64,000 nt of DNA, taken from positions 1 through 64,000 of the forward strand of contig JAITVK010000032.1 of NCBI GenBank assembly GCA_031285845.1, written 5' to 3'. The notes below the pieces were generated by a model, which searched no databases, was not told where the DNA came from, and saw only the letters and a program-made list of their open reading frames with translations. Both the position numbers and the translations under genes were made by a program. The DNA is from Propionibacteriaceae bacterium. Its GTDB lineage: Bacteria > Actinomycetota > Actinomycetes > Propionibacteriales > Propionibacteriaceae. Position 1 is the first letter of the stretch. Each line of letters opens with the position of its first letter. Shown one piece after another: positions 12,363-19,955 of this stretch.

Positions 12363-12688
12363 CGCGGACGGAAGCCCGTGCCGCTGCTGGCGCCACGGTA
12401 TCCGCCCCGACTGCCGCCGTCGCGGCGCGAACGATCACCATCGGTGCGAGGACGTGCCTCGTTCACCACGATGGCGCGTCCATCCAAATCCTGGCCATTG
12501 CCACCAGCGATGGCAGCCTCGGCCTCAGCGTCATTCTCAAACTCAACGAATCCGAAACCACGCGACCGGCCGCTGCCACGCTCAATCGCGACACTGACAC
12601 TAGAGGGTGTGCCGAACTGTGCGAAGAAGTCGCGCAGGTCATCCTCATTGGTAGCCCAGGTCAGGCTACCCACAAAAAGCTTTTTCAC
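12353..12688 (-). CDS. RRM-domain RNA-binding protein
   Basis: About 111 residues: a single RNA-recognition motif with RNP2 (KLFVGSL) and RNP1 (RGFGFVEF), then a short Arg/Gly/Ser-rich tail (RSRRDGGSRGGYRGA). It resembles the small glycine-rich RRM proteins of cyanobacteria and some actinobacteria, which bind single-stranded RNA and have been linked to cold stress and mRNA localisation. A GTG start at 12688 is preferred because AGGAAA lies 6-7 nt upstream and the domain begins at once (VKKLFVG); an ATG twelve codons earlier is also in frame. Its stop is embedded in a strong terminator. Confidence 0.88.
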   Translation of the reverse strand: MKKLFVGSLTWATNEDDLRDFFAQFGTPSSVSVAIERGSGRSRGFGFVEFENDAEAEAAIAGGNGQDLDGRAIVVNEARPRTDGDRSRRDGGSRGGYRGASSGTGFRPRSY

Positions 12689-12843
12689 TCGAAATTTCCT
12701 AAACATCACGCGAGATTGAATCACCCCGGTGGGAAAACCCTATCGCGTAAACCCGCTTCATCGTTAATGCGGCGCGTCAACGCCGAACACGCCTCTTGCC
12801 ACAGATGGCGTACGACTAACGAGCCGCTGTGGGGTGAGTCGAT

Positions 12844-12926
12844 GCCACGGGGGCGGAGCATGTCCGGCTGGCCGCGTCTGCCAGGGCGGATGCCTGCAGT
12901 CTGCATCGGGGCGCGGAGCCCGTGGC
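12844..12926 (+). other. Structured intergenic segment, possible small RNA
   Basis: GCCACGGG at 12844-12851 pairs with CCCGTGGC at 12919-12926, and shorter inverted pieces lie inside (for example CTGG/CCAG and GCAT/ATGC). A further small hairpin (GGGAT, CAA, ATCCC) follows near 12932. It lies between divergent genes. No tRNA or known riboswitch pattern fits, and no promoter for it is evident. Confidence 0.3.
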
Positions 12927-12959
12927 GAACAGGGATCAAATCCCCCACTCGATTACTGA

Positions 12960-12965
12960 TAGGGT
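12960..12965 (+). promoter_or_regulatory. -10 box TAGGGT, leaderless start at 12972
   Basis: TAGGGT ends 6 nt before the ATG at 12972, matching the leaderless pattern seen at many genes here. The box is a weaker match than the others. Confidence 0.4.
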
Positions 12966-12971
12966 CAGCCC

Positions 12972-13358
12972 ATGACCACTCCTGACATCATCGCGCAACG
13001 AGCACTAGAGCGAGACGGTCGGGCGTACCTCGTCATCATCGAACGTCCTCGTCAAGTCGAGGATTCGCAAGATTGGGTCTGCACCTGGTCACTGCTCGAC
13101 GACGCCGGACAGACCGTCGTCAGCGTCGACATGGGTGGAGTCGACTCGGCGCAAGCGCTCGTCTTCGCGGTCATGATCATCGGTGATCGTCTGCGCGACG
13201 AAGGTTTCACCTGGTTCGGACTGCCCGGAACCGGATTTCCCCGCCACGTCGATCCCCATGGCGCGCCCGGCGTCATCTCGATCTTCGCCGACGCCCCCGA
13301 AGGACTATTCGACCAGCCGCCGACCACCGGATCGACCAACGCGGCAGCAGGAGCGTAG
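12972..13358 (+). CDS. Small conserved hypothetical protein (DUF6968-like?)
   Basis: 128 residues, no signal peptide or membrane segment. The core reads DWVCTWSLLDDAGQTVVSVDMGGVDSAQALVFAV split over two strands and a helix, then GDRLRDEGFTWFGLPGTGFP and an Ala/Thr-rich tail. The DW.C...GVDS.QAL pattern resembles small proteins classed as DUF6968, but this is recalled by eye and not certain. No function is proposed. The gene is probably leaderless and stands alone between the RRM gene and the end of the fab operon. The 212 bp after it hold nothing recognisable. Confidence 0.6.
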   Translation: MTTPDIIAQRALERDGRAYLVIIERPRQVEDSQDWVCTWSLLDDAGQTVVSVDMGGVDSAQALVFAVMIIGDRLRDEGFTWFGLPGTGFPRHVDPHGAPGVISIFADAPEGLFDQPPTTGSTNAAAGA

Positions 13359-13570
13359 GACGGCGGCGGGACAGGCTGTACGGAACAGGCACGACAAACG
13401 GGAGCCACGGGAACGGCGCCGTACCCTGTCGCGGCAGGGCGGCGCCGCGCCCCAAACAGCCACCGTCGGCAGGACCGCCTCGATACTCGGCGCTGCCGCC
13501 CCAAGCATCGCCTCGACACCCACCACCGCGGCCCGACGCCCGCCTCGACAGCATGCCCCGGCGGCCAATC

Positions 13571-14005
13571 TCAGCGGTCAGGCCGCATCAGGGCGAAGGA
13601 CAGTTCCGCGGTGACGCAGAGCTGATCGCCGACGTACCCGGAACCGGCAACGAAGTAGAACGGTGCTTTGGCGCGCAGCAGACGGCTCGTGAAACGGATG
13701 GTGTCCCCCGGGTGGACCGGATGGCGGAAGCGTACTTTCTCCATGCTGGTGAAGTACGGCGTCGCGCCGCTGGCCTGATCGGCGATCAGGACGCAGGAAC
13801 ATTGCCCCATCATCTCGCAGAGCATCACCCCCGGCACAACAGGATTGCCCGGGAAATGTCCTTGCAGGAAGAATTCGTCGCCGCGAACGGTGTACGTTCC
13901 AACCGCGCGCCGCCCGCCCGACTCGTCGGTCTCCAGTTCGACCTCGTCGACCAGCAGCATCGGAGCGCGATGCGGCAAGATATCCATGATTTCAGCCTGA
14001 TTCAT
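13571..14005 (-). CDS. fabZ: 3-hydroxyacyl-ACP dehydratase FabZ
   Basis: 144 residues, a hot-dog fold dehydratase that removes water from 3-hydroxyacyl-ACP in each elongation round. The active-site His50 (GHFPGNPVVPG) and Glu64 (MLCEMMGQ) are present, and the N-terminal IMDILPHRAPMLLVDEV is typical. It is the last gene of the fab operon, 38 nt after fabF. In lactic acid bacteria fabZ is followed by accC, accD and accA; here the operon simply ends, so acetyl-CoA carboxylase must be encoded elsewhere. Confidence 0.95.
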   Translation of the reverse strand: MNQAEIMDILPHRAPMLLVDEVELETDESGGRRAVGTYTVRGDEFFLQGHFPGNPVVPGVMLCEMMGQCSCVLIADQASGATPYFTSMEKVRFRHPVHPGDTIRFTSRLLRAKAPFYFVAGSGYVGDQLCVTAELSFALMRPDR

Positions 14006-14043
14006 AACACTGACCTTTCAACTCGGTGAGAATCACGAAACCA

Positions 14044-15270
14044 TCACATCTTCGCGAACAGCACGCCAGCGTTGTGCCCACCGAAGCCCAGTGAGGTCGA
14101 CAACGCCTTGTCGACATCCACCGCCTGAGCGGTCAGCGGTGTGTAGTCCAGATCGCATTCCGGGTCGGGCTCGGTCAAGCCGACCGTCGGGGCGATCATG
14201 CCCGTCTGCAACGTCTTGATCGCGGCGATCGCCTCGACGCCACCAGCCGCGCCGAGCATGTGCCCGGTCATCGACTTGGTCGAACTGATGTGGATGTCGT
14301 ACGCCACCTCGCCCAACGCTTTCTTGATCGCCAACGTCTCGGTCTTGTCGTTCAGCGGAGTCGAGGTTCCGTGGGCGTTGATGTAGAGCTTGGCGTCAGG
14401 GGTCAGACCGGATTCGGCGAAAGCCAGACGGATCATCGCCGCGCTGCCTTCGGCGTCGGGATCGGGGGCGGTGATATGGTGCGCGTCGTTGGTGTTGCCG
14501 TAGCCGACGACTTCGCAATAGATCTGCGCGCCACGGGCCCGGGCGTGCTCCAACTCTTCGAGCATGATCACGCCGGCCCCTTCACCGATGACGAACCCGT
14601 CACGACGGGCGTCGAACGGGACGGACGCGGTGTCGGGATCGTCACGGGTGGACAGTGCCTTGCAGTTCTGGAATCCGCCGATCGCCAGCGGGTTGATGCA
14701 AGCCTCAGCCCCACCAGCCAAGATGGCGTCAGCGGAGCCGTACTTGATGGCGCGGAATGCTTCACCGATGGCATTGGTGCCGCTGCTGCAGGCGGAGACG
14801 ACGGGCAGCGACGGGCCTTTGGCTTGGTAGCGGATGGCGACCAACGCGGAGGCCATGTTGGCGATCATCATCGGGATGAAGAACGGGGAGATGCGCGACG
14901 GGCCACGGGTGAACAGCGTGTTGGCTTCGCGAATGAAGGTGGAGATCCCGCCCACGCCGGAGCCGATGTAGACCCCGAAACGGTACGGATCGACTGCCCC
15001 AGCGATCCCGGCGTCGTCCATCGCTTGAGCGGCGGCGGCGATGCCGTACTGCGCGAACAAGTCGGTCCGGCGCGCTTCGGTCTTGTCGAGGTACTTCTCG
15101 GGTTCGAAGTTTTTGACTTCGGCGGCCAGGCTGACTTTCAGATCATCGGCTTCGAATCGGGTGATCGGGGCGATGCCGTGGCGTCCGGCCAGCAGCGACT
15201 CCCACAGGCTGGGAACATCATTGCCGACGGGCGAGATCGCCCCCAATCCGGTGACAACTACACGAGGCAT
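14044..15270 (-). CDS. fabF: 3-oxoacyl-ACP synthase II (FabF)
   Basis: 408 residues, the condensing enzyme that elongates acyl-ACP with malonyl-ACP. The catalytic triad is complete: Cys161 (VVSACSSGTNAIG), His in INAHGTSTPLND and His in KSMTGHMLGAAGG. Full length for the family. It lies 75 nt downstream of fabG in the operon, with a GAAGGAG-type site before ATG 15270. Confidence 0.96.
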   Translation of the reverse strand: MPRVVVTGLGAISPVGNDVPSLWESLLAGRHGIAPITRFEADDLKVSLAAEVKNFEPEKYLDKTEARRTDLFAQYGIAAAAQAMDDAGIAGAVDPYRFGVYIGSGVGGISTFIREANTLFTRGPSRISPFFIPMMIANMASALVAIRYQAKGPSLPVVSACSSGTNAIGEAFRAIKYGSADAILAGGAEACINPLAIGGFQNCKALSTRDDPDTASVPFDARRDGFVIGEGAGVIMLEELEHARARGAQIYCEVVGYGNTNDAHHITAPDPDAEGSAAMIRLAFAESGLTPDAKLYINAHGTSTPLNDKTETLAIKKALGEVAYDIHISSTKSMTGHMLGAAGGVEAIAAIKTLQTGMIAPTVGLTEPDPECDLDYTPLTAQAVDVDKALSTSLGFGGHNAGVLFAKM

Positions 15271-15345
15271 GGATTTCTCCTTCTTCTCACTGGTTCGATC
15301 TGTGGTGGTTTTCGGGGTACGGCCGGCGCGGCATGGGGTCGTTCA

Positions 15346-16149
15346 TCAGATGTCCATCCCGCCGTCGACGCGCAGGACTTCACCGGTGATGTACGACGCG
15401 GCGTCGCTGACGAGGAACCCGACAGCTTGAGCGACATCGGCGGGTTGACCAACCCGGCGCAGCGGGACGCGGTCGTTCATGGCGTCACGGGCGGCGTCAG
15501 GCATGGCGTCGGTCATGTCGGTGACGATCAGGCCGGGGGCGACCGCGTTGCAGGTGACGCCGCGGGCGCCGACTTCACGGGCGACCGTCTTGGTGAATCC
15601 GATCAGCCCGGCTTTGGCGGCGGCGTAGTTGGCCTGACCGGGGTTGCCCATCATCCCTACCACGGAGGTGATGTTGATGATCCGGCCGTGGGCGGAACGC
15701 AACACAGAACGCAGGAAATGTTTGGTGAGGTTGAACGCGCCTTTGAGATTGACGTCGAGCACGCGGTCGAAGTCGGCTTCGGTCATGCGCAGCAGCAGGT
15801 TGTCGTGAACGATGCCAGCGTTGTTGACCAGGATGTCGATCTGGCCGAAGTCGGCCAGGATCGTCTCGCTGGTGGTTTTGACCGTGTCGAAATTGGACAC
15901 GTCGCATTGGTACGCCTTGACACGCGGCTGGCCTTCGCGTGGAACAGAGTTCTGCGTGGCAGCTAGGGCGACGACCTCGGCCGCGGCGTCGGCCTGCCCG
16001 GCGTAGAGGATGGCCACGCGCGCGCCGCGACGGGCCAGTTCGAGCGCGATCGCCGCGCCGATGCCCCGCGAGCCGCCGCTGACCACGGCGTGGCGTCCGC
16101 TCAAAGTCTGTTCGGCAGTCGGTGTCTGTTCGATCGTCTCAGCGCCCAT
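15346..16149 (-). CDS. fabG: 3-oxoacyl-ACP reductase FabG
   Basis: 267 residues, an NADPH-dependent SDR reductase of the elongation cycle. It has the cofactor motif SGGSRGIG, the NNAG motif (LVNNAGIVHDN), catalytic Ser in ITSVVGMMGN and the YAAAK pair. About 18 extra residues (MGAETIEQTPTAEQTLSG) precede the usual start of the fold, and the ATG at 16149 overlaps the fabD stop by 11 nt. The overlap supports this start. Confidence 0.95.
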   Translation of the reverse strand: MGAETIEQTPTAEQTLSGRHAVVSGGSRGIGAAIALELARRGARVAILYAGQADAAAEVVALAATQNSVPREGQPRVKAYQCDVSNFDTVKTTSETILADFGQIDILVNNAGIVHDNLLLRMTEADFDRVLDVNLKGAFNLTKHFLRSVLRSAHGRIINITSVVGMMGNPGQANYAAAKAGLIGFTKTVAREVGARGVTCNAVAPGLIVTDMTDAMPDAARDAMNDRVPLRRVGQPADVAQAVGFLVSDAASYITGEVLRVDGGMDI

Positions 16150-17056
16150 GGGCGAGAACCTCCAAGGTCTGATTCAGGCTGTCGAGGTCAGCCACGTTGG
16201 TGACAGTCACGCTCGGATCGGTCTTGCGGATGAAACCGCTGAGGGTCTTGCCCGGCCCGACTTCGACGAACGTGTCGAAGCCGTCGGCGATCATGGTCTT
16301 GATCGTCTGGGACCACAAGACGGGATGGTTGACTTGCCGGGCCAACAGTTCGGCTGGATCGTCATAGACCGCGGCCGTCGCGTTGGCGTACACCGGGATG
16401 GTCATCGGCGCGAACGTGGTCGCGGCCAGCGCCGCACGCAGAGGTACGACGGCCTCGTCCATCAGAGGCGAATGGAATGCGCCGCCGACGGGCAGTTTGA
16501 TCGCTTTGCCGCCAGCGGCGGTCACTGCTTGCTGCAGGTCGGGTCCAACCGACGTCTGACAAGCGACGACGACTTGGCCGGGACAGTTGTAGTTGACCGG
16601 ATAGGCCGAGCCGACTGCGGCGGCGATCGATTCGACCTGCTCGTCGCTTAGACGAAGGACGGCGAACATCGATCCGGGGTGTTTCTCGTTGCAGGCTTGC
16701 ATCGCTTCGGCACGGGCGCAGACCAACCGGAACGCGGCCGCCTCGTCCATCATGCCCGCCACCGTGTCGGCGACGAGTTCGCCCAGCGAGAATCCGGCCG
16801 CGCCTTGGGGTTCGACGCCGGCTTCGCGCAGCGCACGAGCGGCCGCCAAATCGACGACGAACAGACACGGCTGGGTGTTGATCGTCTGGTTGAGAGCCTC
16901 GCTGGGCCCGTCGAAACAGAGAGCGGTCACCCCGGGGCGTAGCGCCTCGGCGGCGTCGAAGACAGCCCTGGCGGCAGGCGACGCGTCGTACAACTCACGG
17001 CCCATGCCGGGGGCTTGTGCCCCCTGGCCAGCGCAAACAAAGGCGATCTTGCTCAT
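16139..17056 (-). CDS. fabD: Malonyl-CoA:ACP transacylase FabD
   Basis: 305 residues. It loads malonyl groups on AcpP. The nucleophile is in GFSLGELVA, the catalytic His in VGGAFHSPLMD, and the N-terminal AFVCAGQGAQAPGMG is the family signature. The ATG at 17056 overlaps the fabK stop in an ATGA, so the longer open frame upstream, inside fabK, is not used. Confidence 0.95.
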   Translation of the reverse strand: MSKIAFVCAGQGAQAPGMGRELYDASPAARAVFDAAEALRPGVTALCFDGPSEALNQTINTQPCLFVVDLAAARALREAGVEPQGAAGFSLGELVADTVAGMMDEAAAFRLVCARAEAMQACNEKHPGSMFAVLRLSDEQVESIAAAVGSAYPVNYNCPGQVVVACQTSVGPDLQQAVTAAGGKAIKLPVGGAFHSPLMDEAVVPLRAALAATTFAPMTIPVYANATAAVYDDPAELLARQVNHPVLWSQTIKTMIADGFDTFVEVGPGKTLSGFIRKTDPSVTVTNVADLDSLNQTLEVLAHGR

Positions 17057-18000
17057 TTCACCCACCGGGGGGCGTTGGTGAGCAGCGACTCGGCCTGGGT
17101 GACGATCTCGGTGATGATCTCTGCAGCGGTCTGTTCGGTGTCGACCATGCCGGCGATCTGGCCCGCCAGGAAGCAGCCGCGTTGGGCGTCGCCGTCGATC
17201 GCGGCCAGCCGCAGCGCGCCTTCGCCATACTTCTCCAACTCCTCGTCGCTGACCGCGCAGTCGTACTCTTTGTCCCAGAAGGCCCGCGAGAACGGGGTTT
17301 TGAGCGAGCGGACCGGATGCCCGAGCCTGCGCCCGGTGGCGATCGTGTCGATGTCGTGGGCTTTGAGGATCTTCTGTTTGTACGTCGGATGCACATTGCA
17401 TTCCTTCGCCACCAAGAAGCGGGTGCCGATTTGGACCCCTGACGCGCCGAGCATGAACGACGCCGCCATGCCGCGCCCGTCGCCGATGCCTCCGGCGGCG
17501 ATCACCGGGATGGTGACGGCGTCGCAGACCTGCGGCAGCAGGGCCATGGTGGTCAAGTCGCCGACGTGTCCGCCGGATTCGCCACCTTCCGCCACGACTG
17601 CCGCCGCGCCTGCTCGTTGCATCAGTTTGGCGATGCCCGTCGAAGGCACCACCGGGATGACGGTGATCCCGGCTTCACGCCACGCCGCCATGTGTTTCGA
17701 AGGATTGCCGGCGCCAGTGGTGACCACTGGGACCTTGTGTTGGACAACGAGTTCCGCAATGTCACCGGCGTACGGGCTCATCAACATGATGTTGACGCCG
17801 AACGGCTTGTCGGTGAGGGTTCGTGCCCGCCGAATCTGCTCCTCGACCACTGTCGCTGGAGCGTTCCCGGCGGCGATGATGCCCAAGCCTCCCGCATTGG
17901 ACACCGCCGCAGCCAGGTCGGCGTCGGCGATCCACGCCATGCCCCCTTGGAAGACGGGGTAGTCGATTCCGAGCAGGTCGCAGATGGGTGATGTCAGCAT
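17053..18000 (-). CDS. fabK: FMN-dependent enoyl-ACP reductase FabK
   Basis: 315 residues, a TIM-barrel flavoprotein of the nitronate monooxygenase/FabK family. It carries out the last step of the cycle, reduction of trans-2-enoyl-ACP. The start (ICDLLGIDYPVFQGGMAWI), FMN-site segments (AEGGESGGHVG, VIAAGGIGDGRG) and GASGVQIGTRFL are typical of FabK rather than of the wider nitronate monooxygenases, and the position between acpP and fabD is the one FabK has in Streptococcus and clostridia. Actinobacteria normally use the SDR-type FabI/InhA instead, so this is unusual. FabK enzymes are insensitive to triclosan. Confidence 0.93.
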   Translation of the reverse strand: MLTSPICDLLGIDYPVFQGGMAWIADADLAAAVSNAGGLGIIAAGNAPATVVEEQIRRARTLTDKPFGVNIMLMSPYAGDIAELVVQHKVPVVTTGAGNPSKHMAAWREAGITVIPVVPSTGIAKLMQRAGAAAVVAEGGESGGHVGDLTTMALLPQVCDAVTIPVIAAGGIGDGRGMAASFMLGASGVQIGTRFLVAKECNVHPTYKQKILKAHDIDTIATGRRLGHPVRSLKTPFSRAFWDKEYDCAVSDEELEKYGEGALRLAAIDGDAQRGCFLAGQIAGMVDTEQTAAEIITEIVTQAESLLTNAPRWVK

Positions 18001-18034
18001 GGGTGGGTCCCCTTCGTCGTCGCTGTCGGGCGTG

Positions 18035-18253
18035 TTACTGCTGGGCCTTCTCGATGGCCTTGATCAGTTCGCCGACGGAATTGATGTCGCCGTTCATCTC
18101 GATCGACACGCCGTACTTCTCTTCCAGGTTCATCACCATCTCGACGGTGTCCAACGAATCCAGGTTCAGATCGGCGAACGTGGTGTCTGCCGTGATGTCG
18201 AGCGTGTCGTCGCCCTTGTACTCCCGCAGTGACTGCGCGATTTCTTCCAACAT
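18035..18253 (-). CDS. acpP: Acyl carrier protein
   Basis: 72 residues, acidic, with the phosphopantetheine attachment Ser33 in the DSLDTVEMV motif. It carries the growing acyl chain. A good ribosome site (AAAGGA, 5 nt upstream) precedes the ATG. It is separated from fabH by 107 nt that contain a hairpin, and from fabK by 34 nt. Confidence 0.96.
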   Translation of the reverse strand: MLEEIAQSLREYKGDDTLDITADTTFADLNLDSLDTVEMVMNLEEKYGVSIEMNGDINSVGELIKAIEKAQQ

Positions 18254-18273
18254 GATGATCCTTTCGGTGTTGC

Positions 18274-18311
18274 GTGAAACCTTGGTCTTGATGCCCTGGT
18301 CAGGGTTTCAC
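18274..18311 (-). promoter_or_regulatory. Inverted repeat in the acpP leader
   Basis: GTGAAACC (18274-18281) and GGTTTCAC (18304-18311) form an 8-bp stem with a 22-nt loop between fabH and acpP. It could be an attenuator, an RNA-processing site that raises acpP levels, or a regulator site. In Streptococcus a second FabT box lies in this part of the operon, but this sequence does not match the box at 19915. Confidence 0.4.
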
Positions 18312-18360
18312 TTCTTGTCAGGGCTTGATTTCAGTGAAGTCAGCCGAACGACGTCCGGTC

Positions 18361-19326
18361 TCACTCCCACTCCAATACGGCGCTGCCGCCAGTCATCCCC
18401 GCGCCAAAGGCGCACAGCAGGAACTTGTCGCCAGGATGGACTTGACCGGCTTGGCGCATCTCATGCAGCAGCAACGGGATGGAGACCGAGGAGATGTTGC
18501 CGAACCGTTCGATGTTGGTCGGGAATTTCTCCGGCGGCTGCTTGAGTCGGCTGATCGCGAAGTCGATGATGCGCAGGTTGGCTTGATGCAACAGGTAGTA
18601 GTCGATCGACTCTGGCGTCAGATCGCAGACATCGAAAGCGCGTCGTACTTCGGCTTCGATGATGTTCACCGCGTACTTGAAGACTTTCTGGCCTTCCATG
18701 TGGATGAAACTGGCCGGAGCTTGGTCGCGGGCGAGCGGATTGTTGCCCCCCATGCCGTTGTCCATCCGAATCACGTGGGAGTCGGCCTGGGTTTGCAGGT
18801 GGACGTATTTCAGCATGTTTCCGGCGGTGACGACGCAAGCGGCCGAACCGTCGCCGAACAGGACACAGGTTCGCCGGTCGGTCCAATCGGTCAGACCCGA
18901 CATCTTCTCTGAGCAGACGATGAGGATCCTCTCGGCCCGACCGGCCGCGATCAACGCCGCAGCCGTGTCGATGGCGTAGATGAATCCCGCGCAAGCGCCG
19001 TTGAGATCGACCGCCGGGCAGGTCGCCTTGATGCGTTCGGCCACCGAGCAGGCCAGCGACGGGGTGCGCGTGTCCGGTGAGACAGTCGAGCAGATCAGAT
19101 AGTCGATCTGCGAACCGTCGAGTTCGGCTTCGGCCAGCGCGGCACGAGCGGCGGTGGTGCTCAGATCAGTCAGGGTTTCGGTTTGGCAGAGGCGACGATA
19201 GCCGATGCCGGTCATGGTGCGAATCCACTCGTCGGAGGTGTCCAGCCCAGTCAGAGCGGCGAGCTCGTCGTTGGAGACCTCCTTGTCAGGCAGTCCGATT
19301 CCCGTACCAATGATCTTTATTGTCAC
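18361..19326 (-). CDS. fabH: 3-oxoacyl-ACP synthase III (FabH)
   Basis: 321 residues. It starts fatty-acid synthesis by condensing acetyl-CoA, or a branched or propionyl-CoA primer, with malonyl-ACP. The triad is Cys112 (LNGACAGFIYAI), His in LLHQANLRI and Asn in FGNISSVSIP. A GTG start at 19326 is chosen because it overlaps the fabT stop in GTGA and because similarity begins at once (TIKIIGTGIGLP); the longer open frame upstream lies within fabT. Substrate choice (straight or branched primer) cannot be read from the sequence. Confidence 0.94.
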   Translation of the reverse strand: MTIKIIGTGIGLPDKEVSNDELAALTGLDTSDEWIRTMTGIGYRRLCQTETLTDLSTTAARAALAEAELDGSQIDYLICSTVSPDTRTPSLACSVAERIKATCPAVDLNGACAGFIYAIDTAAALIAAGRAERILIVCSEKMSGLTDWTDRRTCVLFGDGSAACVVTAGNMLKYVHLQTQADSHVIRMDNGMGGNNPLARDQAPASFIHMEGQKVFKYAVNIIEAEVRRAFDVCDLTPESIDYYLLHQANLRIIDFAISRLKQPPEKFPTNIERFGNISSVSIPLLLHEMRQAGQVHPGDKFLLCAFGAGMTGGSAVLEWE

Positions 19327-19778
19327 TTTGCCACTTTCGTCAGTCCGCTGAAGAACACATTGAGTTTGGTGATGGCGCTCAGCAGAACGGCCTTCTCTTG
19401 AGGCTGGAAATGGTCGCTGATGTTGCGCACCATGGCTTGATGGAGCAGCGAGTGAGCGCGATTGACCCGCTCGCCTTCCTCGGTCAATCTCACGTACGAC
19501 CGACGTCCGTCGTGGGGCCACGGCACTTTGACGACGTAGCCTTTCCGTTCCAACTTCTTCACGGCCACCGTGATCGTGGGCACAGCCAGGCGGCGATCGG
19601 CGGCGATCTGACTGACAGTGGCTTGGCCGTCCTGACCGGCGATGTACGCGATCATGTGGGCTTCGGCGATCGTGATCGAATCGCCGACCAGCCTTTTCAG
19701 GGACTGCGACTCGTATTTGAGGATGGTGTCGAACGTGTCCATCAGCAACTCGTTGAGACTGGTCTCGAACTGATCCAC
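19323..19778 (-). CDS. fabT: MarR-family regulator of fatty-acid synthesis (FabT-like)
   Basis: 151 residues with a winged helix (ITIAEAHMIAYIAG, ATVSQIAADRRLAVPTITVA, LERKGYVVKVPWPHDGRRSY). The Glu-rich first helix (DTILKYESQSLKRL) and the SITIAEAHMI stretch resemble FabT of lactic acid bacteria, which represses the fab operon when bound to acyl-ACP. It is the first gene of the operon, directly upstream of fabH, exactly where FabT lies in streptococci. GTG start with GGAGG 7 nt upstream. A palindrome 137 bp upstream is a likely operator. The assignment rests on position and motifs; another MarR specificity is possible. Confidence 0.8.
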   Translation of the reverse strand: MDQFETSLNELLMDTFDTILKYESQSLKRLVGDSITIAEAHMIAYIAGQDGQATVSQIAADRRLAVPTITVAVKKLERKGYVVKVPWPHDGRRSYVRLTEEGERVNRAHSLLHQAMVRNISDHFQPQEKAVLLSAITKLNVFFSGLTKVAK

Positions 19779-19914
19779 GCGTCCACCTCCTCAATTCATT
19801 CCTGGGTCGTGCCCGGTTGGGCCGCGGGGCGGTCGCCGGGTCGGGTCGGACTCGGTCCCGGGGCGGTCCCGTTGGGTTCGGGTCGATCCCGGGTCGGGTC
19901 GGTCCTCAGGTCGT

Positions 19915-19929
19915 TAGTTTTATAAACTA
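19915..19929. promoter_or_regulatory. FabT-box-like palindrome upstream of the fab operon
   Basis: TAGTTT, TAT, AAACTA forms a perfect inverted repeat in an AT-rich island of otherwise GC-rich DNA. FabT boxes of lactic acid bacteria have AGTTTGA...TCAAACT arms, so the outer AGTTT/AAACT is shared. A second palindrome (ATCGT, GCCG, ACGAT at 19929-19942) adjoins it. The site lies between the phosphopantetheinyl transferase gene and fabT. Confidence 0.6.
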
Positions 19930-19955
19930 TCGTGCCGACGATGATAGTCGCCCGG

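Noticed and set aside
12925..12950. GGGAT-CAA-ATCCC as a tRNA T-arm
   Set aside because: The loop is too short and the rest of a tRNA cannot be folded around it.
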